From an uncultured bacterium (GTDB lineage: Bacteria > Cyanobacteriota > Vampirovibrionia > Gastranaerophilales > Gastranaerophilaceae): a stretch of 54,220 nt of DNA. Position numbers and translations under genes: made by a program. The notes under the pieces are model-generated. The model searched no databases, was not told where the DNA came from, and saw nothing but the letters and a program-made list of their open reading frames with translations. Positions 30,956-39,407 of the stretch are shown in pieces (the stretch's first letter is position 1; every line of letters begins with the position of its first letter). The stretch spans positions 1 to 54,220 of the forward strand of contig URYF01000003.1 of assembly GCA_900551965.1 (NCBI GenBank), given 5' to 3'.

Positions 30956-31471
30956 TTAACTCTCCAAAATTTTTATTATTTCAAGTACCTGATTTTCCAG
31001 ATTTTCATAAGTTGAATTATTATCAATTACAAAATCCCAAGTATCTATATTATCAAGTCCGATTTCTGTTATATCATCTTCTCCGACTAATGTTCCTCGA
31101 AGACTTCTTGTTTCGCTGGAAGCTTCTACCCTTATTGCAATCGCTCCTGCATTTTTGAATATTTCGAATTCATGCGGAACTCTTACATCTGTCACTATAA
31201 TATTTCCGTTTTGTTCTAATATCCTTTTTAGCCAATAGTCAGGGTCTTGTTCTCTTCCCCAGTTGCCAAGTTTTATTAAATCTGCACGATAATTTGCTTT
31301 ATTTTTTTCAATTTCTTCGTGGGTTAAACCTTTGTCTTTGGCATAGGTTAATTTTATAATATCGCCCATTGCGCAGCGTTTGAAATCAGGCATTTTGCTT
31401 AGCATAATCTTTGCCGCGGTATCTTTTCCCGAATACTGTTTACCTGAAAATATTATGATTTTTTCTGCCAT
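30956..31471 (-). CDS. P-loop kinase resembling phosphomevalonate / dNMP kinases
   Basis: 171 aa. The P-loop is FSGKQYSGKDTAA (residues about 8-20). The order of blocks follows animal-type phosphomevalonate kinase (PF04275): EKNKANYRADLIKLGNWGR, EQDPDYWLKRI, IIVTDVRVPHEFEIFKNAGA, IRVEASSETRSLRG and GLDNIDTWDFVIDN. Related bacterial and phage proteins act as deoxynucleoside monophosphate kinases. These enzymes transfer phosphate from ATP to a small phosphorylated substrate. No mevalonate-pathway genes are seen here, so a nucleotide substrate is more likely. A T11 run lies upstream. Confidence 0.7.
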   Translation of the reverse strand: MAEKIIIFSGKQYSGKDTAAKIMLSKMPDFKRCAMGDIIKLTYAKDKGLTHEEIEKNKANYRADLIKLGNWGREQDPDYWLKRILEQNGNIIVTDVRVPHEFEIFKNAGAIAIRVEASSETRSLRGTLVGEDDITEIGLDNIDTWDFVIDNNSTYENLENQVLEIIKILES

Positions 31472-31597
31472 ATAAAATCCTTTTTCTTAATATTATCATA
31501 AATATTTTGGTTATTTTTTTTTTTAATTAATGTTAATATTGTAGCAAATAAATATATTTTTATGTTTTATAATTGTTACTGAAATTAGGAGAAAATT

Positions 31598-31804
31598 ATG
31601 ATAAGATTAAATTGTTTTCGTACACATAACATAAATAAAAAATATAAATCTATTTCTGACGGTTATCGTAATATGCAACGGCTTACAGGACAAACTTTTC
31701 TTTCCGAAGACCCTATAAAATATTCGCTTCATAGAGATAAGAAGTTAAATATTTTTGAAAAATTTGGCAGATTTTTGAAATCTATTTTTAATGCAAATAA
31801 ATAA
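31598..31804 (+). CDS. 68-aa basic protein, unknown
   Basis: 68 aa with a good Shine-Dalgarno (TTAGGAGAAAATT before the ATG). The product is strongly basic with a C-terminal amphipathic helix (NIFEKFGRFLKSIFNANK), the kind that can lie along a membrane surface. No signal peptide or known domain. The surrounding intergenic sequence to glyQ (31805-31921) shows only A/T-rich promoter-like sequence. It may be lineage-specific. Real-gene evidence is the ribosome binding site and the isolated, otherwise empty position. Confidence 0.6.
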   Translation: MIRLNCFRTHNINKKYKSISDGYRNMQRLTGQTFLSEDPIKYSLHRDKKLNIFEKFGRFLKSIFNANK

Positions 31805-31921
31805 TATTTTTGAGTTGAAATATTTTAAACTGTTACAATATTTACAATAATCTTGAATTTGTACTATGTCGGTAATAAGATAAAGAAACGAGTGTAGTTA
31901 GTACAATATTGGATTTATGTT

Positions 31922-32797
31922 ATGGCGCTAAATTTTCAAGAACTTGTTTTTAATTTACAAAAATTCTGGTCGGATTATGGCTGTATTATTCAACAGCCTT
32001 ATGATATAGAAAAAGGGGCTTCTACAATGAACCCTGCAACATTCTTGCGTTCCTTAGGACCTGAGCCTTGGAATACTGCAATGATTGAACCTTGCAGAAG
32101 ACCGACCGATGCAAGATATGGTGAAAATCCTAACAGATTAGGTCATTATTTTCAGTTTCAGGTTATCTTGAAACCTTCTCCTGATAATGCTCAGGAACTT
32201 TATTTAAAAAGTTTGGAAGCAATGGGGATTGATTTAAAAGAACACGATGTTCGTTTTGTTGAAGATAACTGGGAATCTCCTACCTTAGGGGCTGCCGGTG
32301 TAGGCTGGGAAGTTTGGCTTGACGGTATGGAAATTACTCAGTTTACTTATTTTCAACAAGTCGGCGGTGTTGAAATTAAACCTGTAGCTCTTGAATTGAC
32401 TTATGGTTTGGAACGTATTGCTATGTATCTTCAGAATAAAGAATCCGTATATGATATTATGTGGAACGATGAATTGAAGTATGGCGATATTTATTTACAA
32501 AATGAAATTGAACAATCAAAATATAATTTTGAAGTTTCAAATACCGATGCTTTATTTACAATGTTTGATTTATATCAAAAAGAAGTTGAAAATTGTATAG
32601 AATCAAAGCTTGTATTACCTGCTTATGATTATGTTTTGAAATGTTCACATACATTTAATCTTCTTGATGCACATGGTGTAATCAGTAAAGATGAAAGAAA
32701 TAATTTTATCGGCAGAGTCAGAACAATGGCATCTTCTGTTGCAAGATTGTACGTAGAGCAAAGAGAAGCTATGGGCTTCCCTCTTTGCAAAAAATAA
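31922..32797 (+). CDS. glyQ: glycyl-tRNA synthetase alpha subunit
   Basis: 291 aa, the normal length for GlyQ. Class II motifs are clear: FQELVFNLQKFWSDYGCIIQ at the start, KGASTMNPATFLRSLGPEPW, CRRPTDARYGENPNRLGHYF (motif 2 region), GWEVWLDGMEITQFTYFQQ and VALELTYGLERIAMYLQ (motif 3). The alpha subunit carries the catalytic core and needs GlyS (beta), which is not in this window. No T-box leader is visible. It is followed by two APC permeases with short gaps (18 and 3 bp), an unusual linkage. Confidence 0.97.
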   Translation: MALNFQELVFNLQKFWSDYGCIIQQPYDIEKGASTMNPATFLRSLGPEPWNTAMIEPCRRPTDARYGENPNRLGHYFQFQVILKPSPDNAQELYLKSLEAMGIDLKEHDVRFVEDNWESPTLGAAGVGWEVWLDGMEITQFTYFQQVGGVEIKPVALELTYGLERIAMYLQNKESVYDIMWNDELKYGDIYLQNEIEQSKYNFEVSNTDALFTMFDLYQKEVENCIESKLVLPAYDYVLKCSHTFNLLDAHGVISKDERNNFIGRVRTMASSVARLYVEQREAMGFPLCKK

Positions 32798-32815
32798 ATA
32801 ATATAAGGAATTTAG

Positions 32816-34411
32816 ATGGCTGAAAAATTTAACAGAGCAACTTTTACAAGAAGTTTTTTAAGACACATTACAAGAATTAAAGCTCCTGATGAAATGCTTG
32901 CAGAAGCAAAAGAGCAAGGATTAGAAAAAACTCTTGGAGTTTGGGACTTAATTATTCTTGGTGTAGGTGCAATTATCGGGTCAGGTATTTTTGCAGTTGT
33001 AGGTATCGCTGCAGCCGGCAGTGCTGATGGCTCATCTTTGGGAGCTGGTCCTGCCTTGATGATTTCAATGGTAGTTGCAGCTATAGCATGTATATTTTCA
33101 GCGTTATGTTATTCAGAATTTGCTACAATGATTCCTGTTGCGGGTGGTGCTTATACTTATACCTTTGCAACTTTGGGTGAATTTGCAGCGTGGATGGTCG
33201 GATGGGTTTTGATGCTTGAATATGCAATTGGTTTTATTGCGGTTGCTTGTGCTTGGTCAAACCATTTTGTGCAGTTTTTAGCAGGATTTGATAAAGTTTT
33301 ACCTGCTTGGCTTGCGCATCCTCCGGTTTGGTTAACCAGTGATGTTTTTACTGCCGGAAAATTGGCGGCGGCTGATCCAAGTATTTATATTCCAAAAATT
33401 TTAGGTTTACCTATATGTATTAATATTCCGGCTATTCTTATGGTATTGCTGACTACGGCTATTTTAGTTAAAGGAACCAAAGACTCAACAAAAATGGCTG
33501 GTTTGATGGTATTTATCAAACTTGCGGTTATCGGATTGTTTATTGTTGCCGGCGCGTTTTTTGTACGCCCTGAAAACTGGACTCCTTTTGCGCCGAACGG
33601 TGTTGAAGGCATTTTTGCCGGTGCATTTTTAATATTCTTTGCATATATCGGTTTTGATGCTTTGGCTACAGCTGCCGAAGAGTGCAAAAATCCTCAAAAA
33701 GATTTACCGATTGGTATTATCGGGTCATTATTGATTACAACTATTGTTTATGTTTTGGTTGCTCTTGTATTAACCGGTATGCAGGATACTGCAGCGGCTG
33801 TTCCTTTGGACTTTTTAAAAGCTCCTATGGCATATTGTATGACAATGGCTAAACAAAACTGGGCAGCGGGCTTGATTTCTGTTGGTTCTTTGGCAGGTTT
33901 AACATCTGTACTTTTGGTATTGGAAATGGCTGCTACAAGAATTTTGTTTGCAATGAGCAGAGATCATTTTATCTCAAAAAGATTTCAAAAAATTGATCCT
34001 AAATTTAAAACTCCTGCACTTTTAACCTGGACAGTTGGTATTCTTGCGGTTATCGGGATTTTGACATTAAATCTTGATGTTGCGGCTGAATTATGCAACT
34101 ATGGAACGTTTACATCATTTATTATTGTTTGTGTTGCAGTTTTAATTCTTCGTCATACAGATCCTGATAGACCAAGACCGTTCAGGGTGCCGTTCTCTCC
34201 GGTTACTCCGGCTTTAGGTATTATTTGCTGCGGAGGTTTGATGGTTTACAAATCTATGCAGGCAGGAAGTTCAGCATTGTTATTCCCTGTATGGCTGGGA
34301 GTTGGTGCAATAATTTATTTATTATACGGATTTATTAAAAACAGAAATAATGAAAATAAAATCCATAAAGAATTAGTACATGGTATGTTTGAGAGTCAGG
34401 AAGAAATTTAA
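32816..34411 (+). CDS. APC-family amino acid permease, copy 1
   Basis: 531 aa with 12 or more membrane segments and a cytoplasmic N-terminus of about 40 residues. Typical cationic/neutral amino-acid transporter blocks: GAIIGSGIFAVVGIAA (TM1), CIFSALCYSEFATMIPVAGG with AYTYTFATLGEF, FFAYIGFDALATAAEECKNP and a C-terminal RPFRVPFSP. AAGGA precedes the ATG. It belongs to the CAT/YfnA-like group that imports amino acids with cations. The downstream neighbour is a paralogue with the same domain order. Substrate cannot be read from sequence. Confidence 0.9.
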   Translation: MAEKFNRATFTRSFLRHITRIKAPDEMLAEAKEQGLEKTLGVWDLIILGVGAIIGSGIFAVVGIAAAGSADGSSLGAGPALMISMVVAAIACIFSALCYSEFATMIPVAGGAYTYTFATLGEFAAWMVGWVLMLEYAIGFIAVACAWSNHFVQFLAGFDKVLPAWLAHPPVWLTSDVFTAGKLAAADPSIYIPKILGLPICINIPAILMVLLTTAILVKGTKDSTKMAGLMVFIKLAVIGLFIVAGAFFVRPENWTPFAPNGVEGIFAGAFLIFFAYIGFDALATAAEECKNPQKDLPIGIIGSLLITTIVYVLVALVLTGMQDTAAAVPLDFLKAPMAYCMTMAKQNWAAGLISVGSLAGLTSVLLVLEMAATRILFAMSRDHFISKRFQKIDPKFKTPALLTWTVGILAVIGILTLNLDVAAELCNYGTFTSFIIVCVAVLILRHTDPDRPRPFRVPFSPVTPALGIICCGGLMVYKSMQAGSSALLFPVWLGVGAIIYLLYGFIKNRNNENKIHKELVHGMFESQEEI

Positions 34412-34414
34412 TCT

Positions 34415-35956
34415 ATGGATATTAAAAACATTTGCCGAAATATATTTAAAAGAAAAAGTATGGATGATTTGCTTGCAACAAGTAAACGTTCAGAATTAAA
34501 AAAGACTTTAAACGTATTTGATCTTATTGTAATTGGTATAGGTGCGGTTGTCGGAACCGGTATATTCACAATTATCGGAACGGCAATAACAGGCAGCTCT
34601 GAAAGTGCCGGTGCCGGTCCTGCGATTGTTGTGTCAATGGTATTGGCAGCTGTTGCTTGTGTTTTTTCAGCACTTTGTTATTCTGAAATTGCAGCAATGA
34701 TACCTGTGGCAGGCAGTGCTTATACATATACCTACGCTACAATGGGTGAATTTATGGCGTGGATGGTCGGTTGGATTTTGATGCTTGAATATGCTATTGG
34801 TAATATTACTGTGGCAAGTGCTTGGACAGGATATTTTATTCAATTTTTAAAAGGGTTCAAACATTATCTGCCGGACTTTATAGTTAATTTCCCGCTGTGG
34901 TTAAGATATGATTATAAAACAATGACAGCAGTTTGTGCTCATAATAATTGGGATATCCATGATAAAATTCCTTATTTGTTTGGGCATATTCCTGTTGCGG
35001 TGAATCTTCCGGCTGTAGCTATTGTTTTGATACTTACTCTGCTTTTAATCCGCGGGGTTAAGGAGTCAACAAGGGTTGCCAGTATAATGGTCGGGATAAA
35101 TATGTTTATGATTTTATCCTTTATTGTTGTTGGTGCATTTTATGTTAAACCTGATCACTGGACTCCGTTTTTCCCATCAGATCCTTCTGGTGTGATTATG
35201 GGAGCATTTTTAATTTTCTTTGCTTATATCGGATTTGATGCGATTTCGACAACTGCTGAAGAAACTGAAAATCCTCAAAGGGATTTGCCGATTGCAATTT
35301 TAGGAACACTTGTGATTTGTACAATCTTGTATGTGTGCGTGGCACTTGTTCTAACAGGTATTGTGCCAATCGAAAGAATTGATATTCAGGCTCCTATTGC
35401 GCATGCTATGAGTTATATCGGAAAAGACTGGTTTGCGGGTTTGATTTCAGTGGGTGCACTTTGTGCTTTAACTTCGGTTTTATTGATTTACCAATTGGGT
35501 ACCACAAGAATTTTATATGCAATAAGCCGCGATAGATTTTTGCCAAAATCATGGAGACTTATCCATAAAAAATACAGAACTCCGCATGTTATGACATGGA
35601 TTTCCGGGATTGTGGTTATTGTTTGCGGATTGTTTATGGATTTGAATATTTCAGCCGCACTTTGTAACTTTGGTACATTCACATCATTTGTTATAATTTG
35701 TTTAGCGGTTTTAATATTGAGAAGAACAAATCCAGACAGACCAAGACCGTTCAAGGTTCCGTTCTGCCCTTGGTTCCCGATTTTAGGTATTTTAATCTGC
35801 GGAATATTAATTGTATTCTCATTGAAAACTTTGAAAACTTCATCAGTTTATTTTGCACTATGGCTATTGGTTGGATTTTTAATCTATGCTTTCTATGGTT
35901 ACAGGCAAAAACGATTGGAAGAATGCGGCAGAGTTATTCGCAAACCTTCAAAATAA
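34415..35956 (+). CDS. APC-family amino acid permease, copy 2
   Basis: 513 aa, starts 3 nt after copy 1 stops. The same blocks recur with changes: GAVVGTGIFTIIGTAITGSS in TM1, CVFSALCYSEIAAMIPVAGS, FFAYIGFDAISTTAEETENP, and RPRPFKVPFCPWFPI at the end. The central loops differ most, suggesting different substrates after tandem duplication. The first 25 residues are basic and unlike copy 1. A hairpin follows that ends transcription from both sides. Confidence 0.9.
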   Translation: MDIKNICRNIFKRKSMDDLLATSKRSELKKTLNVFDLIVIGIGAVVGTGIFTIIGTAITGSSESAGAGPAIVVSMVLAAVACVFSALCYSEIAAMIPVAGSAYTYTYATMGEFMAWMVGWILMLEYAIGNITVASAWTGYFIQFLKGFKHYLPDFIVNFPLWLRYDYKTMTAVCAHNNWDIHDKIPYLFGHIPVAVNLPAVAIVLILTLLLIRGVKESTRVASIMVGINMFMILSFIVVGAFYVKPDHWTPFFPSDPSGVIMGAFLIFFAYIGFDAISTTAEETENPQRDLPIAILGTLVICTILYVCVALVLTGIVPIERIDIQAPIAHAMSYIGKDWFAGLISVGALCALTSVLLIYQLGTTRILYAISRDRFLPKSWRLIHKKYRTPHVMTWISGIVVIVCGLFMDLNISAALCNFGTFTSFVIICLAVLILRRTNPDRPRPFKVPFCPWFPILGILICGILIVFSLKTLKTSSVYFALWLLVGFLIYAFYGYRQKRLEECGRVIRKPSK

Positions 35957-35968
35957 AATTATCAAAAA

Positions 35969-35998
35969 TAGAAGCCCTCGAATAATCGAGGGCTTCTA
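35969..35998. terminator. bidirectional hairpin between permease and copG
   Basis: Perfect 13-bp stem with loop ATAA: arms TAGAAGCCCTCGA/TCGAGGGCTTCTA. On the minus strand TTTTTGATAATTTT follows (terminator of the copG gene); on the plus strand the sequence after it is TAATTTATC, a weaker tract. Confidence 0.75.
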
Positions 35999-36038
35999 TA
36001 ATTTATCCCAAGTCTTTTCGCCTTTTTCCTGCCACTGA

Positions 36039-36227
36039 TTAGCTCAACAATGATTCCAACAGATTTGCGTTTTGCAGTGCGCCTGTGGATTCTTTAATTT
36101 TTTGTTTGTAAATGTACGTCCTTAATGCCTCACGGATAAGTTCGCTTCTTGAACGGTTTTCACCATCTGCAATCTGGTCAATTCTGTTCAAAAAATCTTC
36201 AGGCATTGAAATTAATACTCTCGCCAT
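36039..36227 (-). CDS. CopG-type ribbon-helix-helix protein
   Basis: 62 aa. N-terminal beta strand ARVLISMPEDFLNRIDQIAD followed by helix-turn-helix of the RHH fold (RSRSELIREALRTYIYKQK). These dimers bind DNA through the beta ribbon. The last 20 residues are not part of the fold. AAAGGAG precedes the ATG. No toxin gene lies beside it, so it is either a solitary regulator or an antitoxin remnant. An A/T-rich 11-bp inverted repeat just upstream is a natural operator candidate. Confidence 0.85.
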   Translation of the reverse strand: MARVLISMPEDFLNRIDQIADGENRSRSELIREALRTYIYKQKIKESTGALQNANLLESLLS

Positions 36228-36268
36228 ATATTCTCCTTTTTTGCTAATCTAGTCGCATACTGCTTACA

Positions 36269-36293
36269 TATATATAAAAAAATTTTATATATA
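36269..36293. promoter_or_regulatory. A/T-only inverted repeat upstream of copG
   Basis: Arms TATATATAAAA and TTTTATATATA around AAA. The 15-mer TTACATATATATAAA at 36264-36278 also occurs at 21535-21549 upstream of surE. Rest of 36228-36393 is A/T-rich without further features. Confidence 0.35.
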
Positions 36294-36393
36294 AAAAGTG
36301 CTTTTTTTAAATAAAAAATATATACTTTTTTGTAAAACCTTCGCCCTGTAAGGGTTTTGATGTGTAACAAATCTTAATAAATATGCGATAGTT

Positions 36394-37302
36394 TTATCCA
36401 AAAATTATGGCAAGACATGCCAGAAGCATGAAGGTTGTTACTATGTTTCTGGAGTAGAAAAATCTGAAATAAAACGGGGCATCTGTGGTTGTTTTGATTT
36501 TATTCCAATTATCGAGCGGATAGTGCCATGGATATATTTTAGGGATATTGGTTTTGTCGTTATTGAAATTTTTTAGTGATAGATATAAATCAATTATTAA
36601 TGGTGTTGTAAGATAAGTCAGCAGGTATAGATAATTGTGGCTTTTTATTGCAAGGTATAGAATCATAATATAACTTGAAATATAAAATACTAAAATGAAA
36701 TCAAGTGCACTTTCTTTTGTTTTGAGGTTCCTGCAAAGGGTTGTTTTATGGGAGCATTCATCGCCATCAAAATCCATTAGCATATGCGCATATAAAATTG
36801 TGTTGGTAAATAGTGCGCAAGCTAGTGATAAGATAAGAACTTCTGGGGAAAATTTGCTTGTCATAACATAATAAACCCCTTCGTATAATAAAGGACCAAA
36901 GGTAATGATTACGGCTATTTCCCCAAGTCCTTTGAGTGAAAATTTTTGGTAGGTTATTGCCATAATAAGTCCTAAAAATGCAAGTAGGGCAACATAAATT
37001 CCCGATGTAAAAAATAATACTGCTCCGATAGCTGCACTGATTGCTAAGAATGTCATAATGGCTGCTTTTAATTCTTTTTCAAGGATTTTGTAATCAAAAT
37101 AATCATCAATAAGGTTTGTTGCCATATGAACAAACCCGATACCAACAACTGCTATAAGTCCTAAAATTGGATTACCGCCGTGTTTTATTGAATATATAAA
37201 AATAACAAACCAGTTTAAAACGGTTATGGGCAAAGAATAGACCCGGGCACAGTTTAACCAGAAGATAAATTTTTTTACAGTTTTATTTATTATTTTTATC
37301 AT
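36394..37302 (-). CDS. UbiA-family prenyltransferase
   Basis: 302 aa with about nine membrane segments. The first Asp-rich motif is NLIDDYFDYK (family NDxxDxxxD; MenA-like NDYFD), the second is MDFDGDECSHKTT (residues about 187-199, corresponding to DxxxD). FVHMATNLIDDYFDY and ITYQKFSLKGLGEIAVIITFG match MenA/UbiA. These enzymes attach a prenyl chain to an aromatic acceptor in the membrane, for example in menaquinone synthesis. The start overlaps the stop of the 74-aa gene by one base, so it ends an operon with nanE and a ROK kinase, an odd association. Confidence 0.8.
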   Translation of the reverse strand: MIKIINKTVKKFIFWLNCARVYSLPITVLNWFVIFIYSIKHGGNPILGLIAVVGIGFVHMATNLIDDYFDYKILEKELKAAIMTFLAISAAIGAVLFFTSGIYVALLAFLGLIMAITYQKFSLKGLGEIAVIITFGPLLYEGVYYVMTSKFSPEVLILSLACALFTNTILYAHMLMDFDGDECSHKTTLCRNLKTKESALDFILVFYISSYIMILYLAIKSHNYLYLLTYLTTPLIIDLYLSLKNFNNDKTNIPKIYPWHYPLDNWNKIKTTTDAPFYFRFFYSRNIVTTFMLLACLAIIFG

Positions 37303-37526
37303 TATTTCTCAAAAATGTTTTTTATTGCGACAACCGCTTCATAGCTTGCTCCAGCTTCCAAGATCTCTTCAGCGCTTAAACCAAACATTGTAATAAGGTT
37401 GCGGGCTTTGGCGGTATTATTGGAATTAAGATGTTTTGCGGCTTCAGACACAGCTTCAACCCGTGTTATTTTAGGGATTTGATCGTTTATGCCTTTGCGC
37501 AAAATCCTTGATTTAGATTTGCCCAT
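37302..37526 (-). CDS. 74-aa helical protein, unknown
   Basis: 74 aa, overlapping the ROK kinase by 14 nt and UbiA by one base. N-terminus basic (GKSKSRILRKGINDQIPK), then helices (RVEAVSEAAKHLNSNNTAKA, RNLITMFGLSAEEILEAGAS) ending YEAVVAIKNIFEK. LITMFGLSAEEILEAGA resembles the loops of helix-turn-helix or SAP-like motifs but I cannot assign a family. Both overlaps show translation coupling within the nanE-to-ubiA run. Confidence 0.65.
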   Translation of the reverse strand: MGKSKSRILRKGINDQIPKITRVEAVSEAAKHLNSNNTAKARNLITMFGLSAEEILEAGASYEAVVAIKNIFEK

Positions 37527-38397
37527 AAAATACCTCCAGACCTAATAAAGCAGCTCCAATCATTCCGGAATAATTACCTGAGGTTGCTTTATATATTTTG
37601 GTTGGAGTGGTTACAATTTCCGCATTAACATTTTTTTCTATTTCTTCGGTGTTTGTAAATTCAGCCATAGAGCCTGATAAAACAATACATTCAGGATCAA
37701 AAATGTTAGCAAGTCCGATAAGCCCGGCGGTAATGTCATTTTGCCATTTGTTCATAACTTTAATTATTCGCGGATCACCTTTTTTTGCGCCATCTACAAC
37801 GTCGTATGTTGTTACGTTTTTATCGTTGAGCATTTCTGCAGCAGTTAACCTTAAACCGTTACCTGAAGCATATATTTCGTAGCAATCCCAGGCTCCGCAA
37901 GTACATTTTCTTCGTTTATCGGGATACATTTTAAAATGCATTTCGCCGGCAGCTCCGCTTTTTCCTTTTAAGATTTTACCGTTTACGATAATTCCGCCGC
38001 CAACACCGGTTCCAAGTGTTATCATAATTGAATTTGAGCAGCCTTTAGATGCCCCGATTTTGTATTCAGCCCAGGCTGCACAATTGGCATCATTTTCAAC
38101 AAAAACAGGTTTATCTGTGAGGCTTGTAAAATCCATTTGCGGGTATTCTTTTGCAATATTACCTGTTGAACCTACAATACCGGTGTTTTCGTTATTTACT
38201 GCGCCACAGGTTGAAAATGCAACAATTTCAGCGTAGTCTTTATATTGTTCTATAATTTTTTCAAAAATGTTTTTTATTTCAACAAAAGTTTTCGGAGTTT
38301 CGTATTTTCCTATATTTGATAGGATTTCTCCTTTTTGGTTTACAATTGCGCAATAAATTTTTGTTCCGCCTACATCTATGGCAAGGGCTCTTTTCAT
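37513..38397 (-). CDS. ROK-family sugar kinase (glucokinase / N-acetylmannosamine kinase type)
   Basis: 294 aa, typical. ATP site RALAIDVGGTKIYCAIV at residues 3-19, catalytic Asp in FVENDANCAAWAEYK and the following TLGTGVGGGIIVNGKIL. The ROK zinc signature, usually CxCGxxGCxE, is CTCGAWDCYE, with Asp replacing Gly. VENDANCAAWAE contains the residues that bind the sugar. Because nanE lies two genes upstream, N-acetylmannosamine kinase (NanK) is a fair guess; glucokinase is the alternative. It phosphorylates C6 of the sugar with ATP. Confidence 0.85.
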   Translation of the reverse strand: MKRALAIDVGGTKIYCAIVNQKGEILSNIGKYETPKTFVEIKNIFEKIIEQYKDYAEIVAFSTCGAVNNENTGIVGSTGNIAKEYPQMDFTSLTDKPVFVENDANCAAWAEYKIGASKGCSNSIMITLGTGVGGGIIVNGKILKGKSGAAGEMHFKMYPDKRRKCTCGAWDCYEIYASGNGLRLTAAEMLNDKNVTTYDVVDGAKKGDPRIIKVMNKWQNDITAGLIGLANIFDPECIVLSGSMAEFTNTEEIEKNVNAEIVTTPTKIYKATSGNYSGMIGAALLGLEVFYGQI

Positions 38398-38407
38398 AAT
38401 ACACCTC

Positions 38408-38638
38408 TTATTTGTTCTTAGCTATTAGACTTGAATTTTTACAAAATTTGTCATGACTCAATTGCTGTCGAGCATTTTTATAAATTTCACGTATATCTCT
38501 TATTGTAAATTCACTATTTAGAATTTGTACTTTTTTATCAAAATCTGTGTTTTTGGGTTTTGGCATGTCTTCAATAATATCCATCAAATTTTTGAATTTA
38601 TCAACGGTTGATAATGGTTTTAACGGGAATATTTTCAT
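38408..38638 (-). CDS. 76-aa protein between nanE and ROK kinase, unknown
   Basis: 76 aa, sharing one base with the nanE stop and ending 10 nt before the ROK start. It begins MKIFPLKPLSTVDKF and continues with IRDIREIYKNARQQLSHD. Mixed charged, helical, no signal peptide. Not recognised. The tight fit in the operon makes it likely to be translated. Confidence 0.6.
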   Translation of the reverse strand: MKIFPLKPLSTVDKFKNLMDIIEDMPKPKNTDFDKKVQILNSEFTIRDIREIYKNARQQLSHDKFCKNSSLIAKNK

Positions 38639-39330
38639 TATTTACTCCTAAATACAAATCGTCTTGTAATAAGCTGCGGTCTTGTGATTGCTGAACCGAT
38701 AACAACACAATGAGCTCCAAGTTCAAAAGCTTTATCAACTTGCTCAGGTTCCCAAATTCTACCTTCTAAAACGACCGGCATATTGGTTTGTTCAACTAAT
38801 TGCTTTAATAATTCAAAGTCAGGTCCGTCAGTCGGTGAATCTGCAGATTCTAAAGTGTATCCTGCAAGTGTTGTTGATAAAATATCAGCACCTGCTTCTT
38901 TTGCTTTAATCCCTTCTTCTACAGTTGAAATATCAGCCATTGCAATTCGCTTATTTATGTGGATATATTTTATCAAATCTGATAATTTTTCATTATTTGG
39001 ACGTTTTCTCTGAGTTCCGTCAAATGCGATAATATCAGCCCCTGCGTTAATTAAATCCACAACATCTTTAACTGTCGGTGTTATATAAACGATTTCTTTC
39101 CAATTTTTAGGTATAGCTTCAGGCTTGGTTATACCGATAACAGGGACATGGAAAAGCCGTTTTGCGTTTTTAACATCTCTCACTCCTGCCACTCTTAAAG
39201 CCCCGGCACCACCTGTTACTACAGATTTCATCATGGCAGCCATGCATTTTTCAAGATACAACGGTTCTGATGGCATTGCCTGAACAGATACGACAACTGT
39301 TCCTTTGATTTTATTAATTATATTATTCAT
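38638..39330 (-). CDS. nanE: N-acylglucosamine-6-phosphate 2-epimerase
   Basis: 230 aa, the NanE length. TIM-barrel features: VVVSVQAMPSEPLYLEKCMA, GAGALRVAGVRDVKNAKRLF, VPVIGITKPE, IIAFDGTQRKRP (phosphate region), MADISTVEEGIKAKEAGADI and VVLEGRIWEPEQVDKAFELG, with a final GAHCVVIGSAITRPQLITRRF. It epimerises ManNAc-6-phosphate to GlcNAc-6-phosphate in sialic-acid and ManNAc use. The ROK kinase of this operon would supply the phosphorylated substrate. It is first gene of the run and divergent from the M16 peptidase. Confidence 0.93.
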   Translation of the reverse strand: MNNIINKIKGTVVVSVQAMPSEPLYLEKCMAAMMKSVVTGGAGALRVAGVRDVKNAKRLFHVPVIGITKPEAIPKNWKEIVYITPTVKDVVDLINAGADIIAFDGTQRKRPNNEKLSDLIKYIHINKRIAMADISTVEEGIKAKEAGADILSTTLAGYTLESADSPTDGPDFELLKQLVEQTNMPVVLEGRIWEPEQVDKAFELGAHCVVIGSAITRPQLITRRFVFRSK

Positions 39331-39407
39331 ACATGAATTATATATTAAACAAAACTTTTTGCATTATGCTATAATAAATTATATTAATATTATGAGGTGT
39401 GAAATTT

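Noticed and set aside
31514..31524. T11 run upstream of the 68-aa gene as a promoter switch
   Set aside because: A and T runs of this size are expected in such A/T-rich spacers and its position relative to a promoter is unclear.
31805..31921. T-box leader before glyQ
   Set aside because: No AGGGUGG-type T-box sequence or specifier stem is seen.
36039..36227. Toxin-antitoxin pair with the CopG protein as antitoxin
   Set aside because: No toxin-like gene adjoins it; the neighbours are a permease and UbiA.
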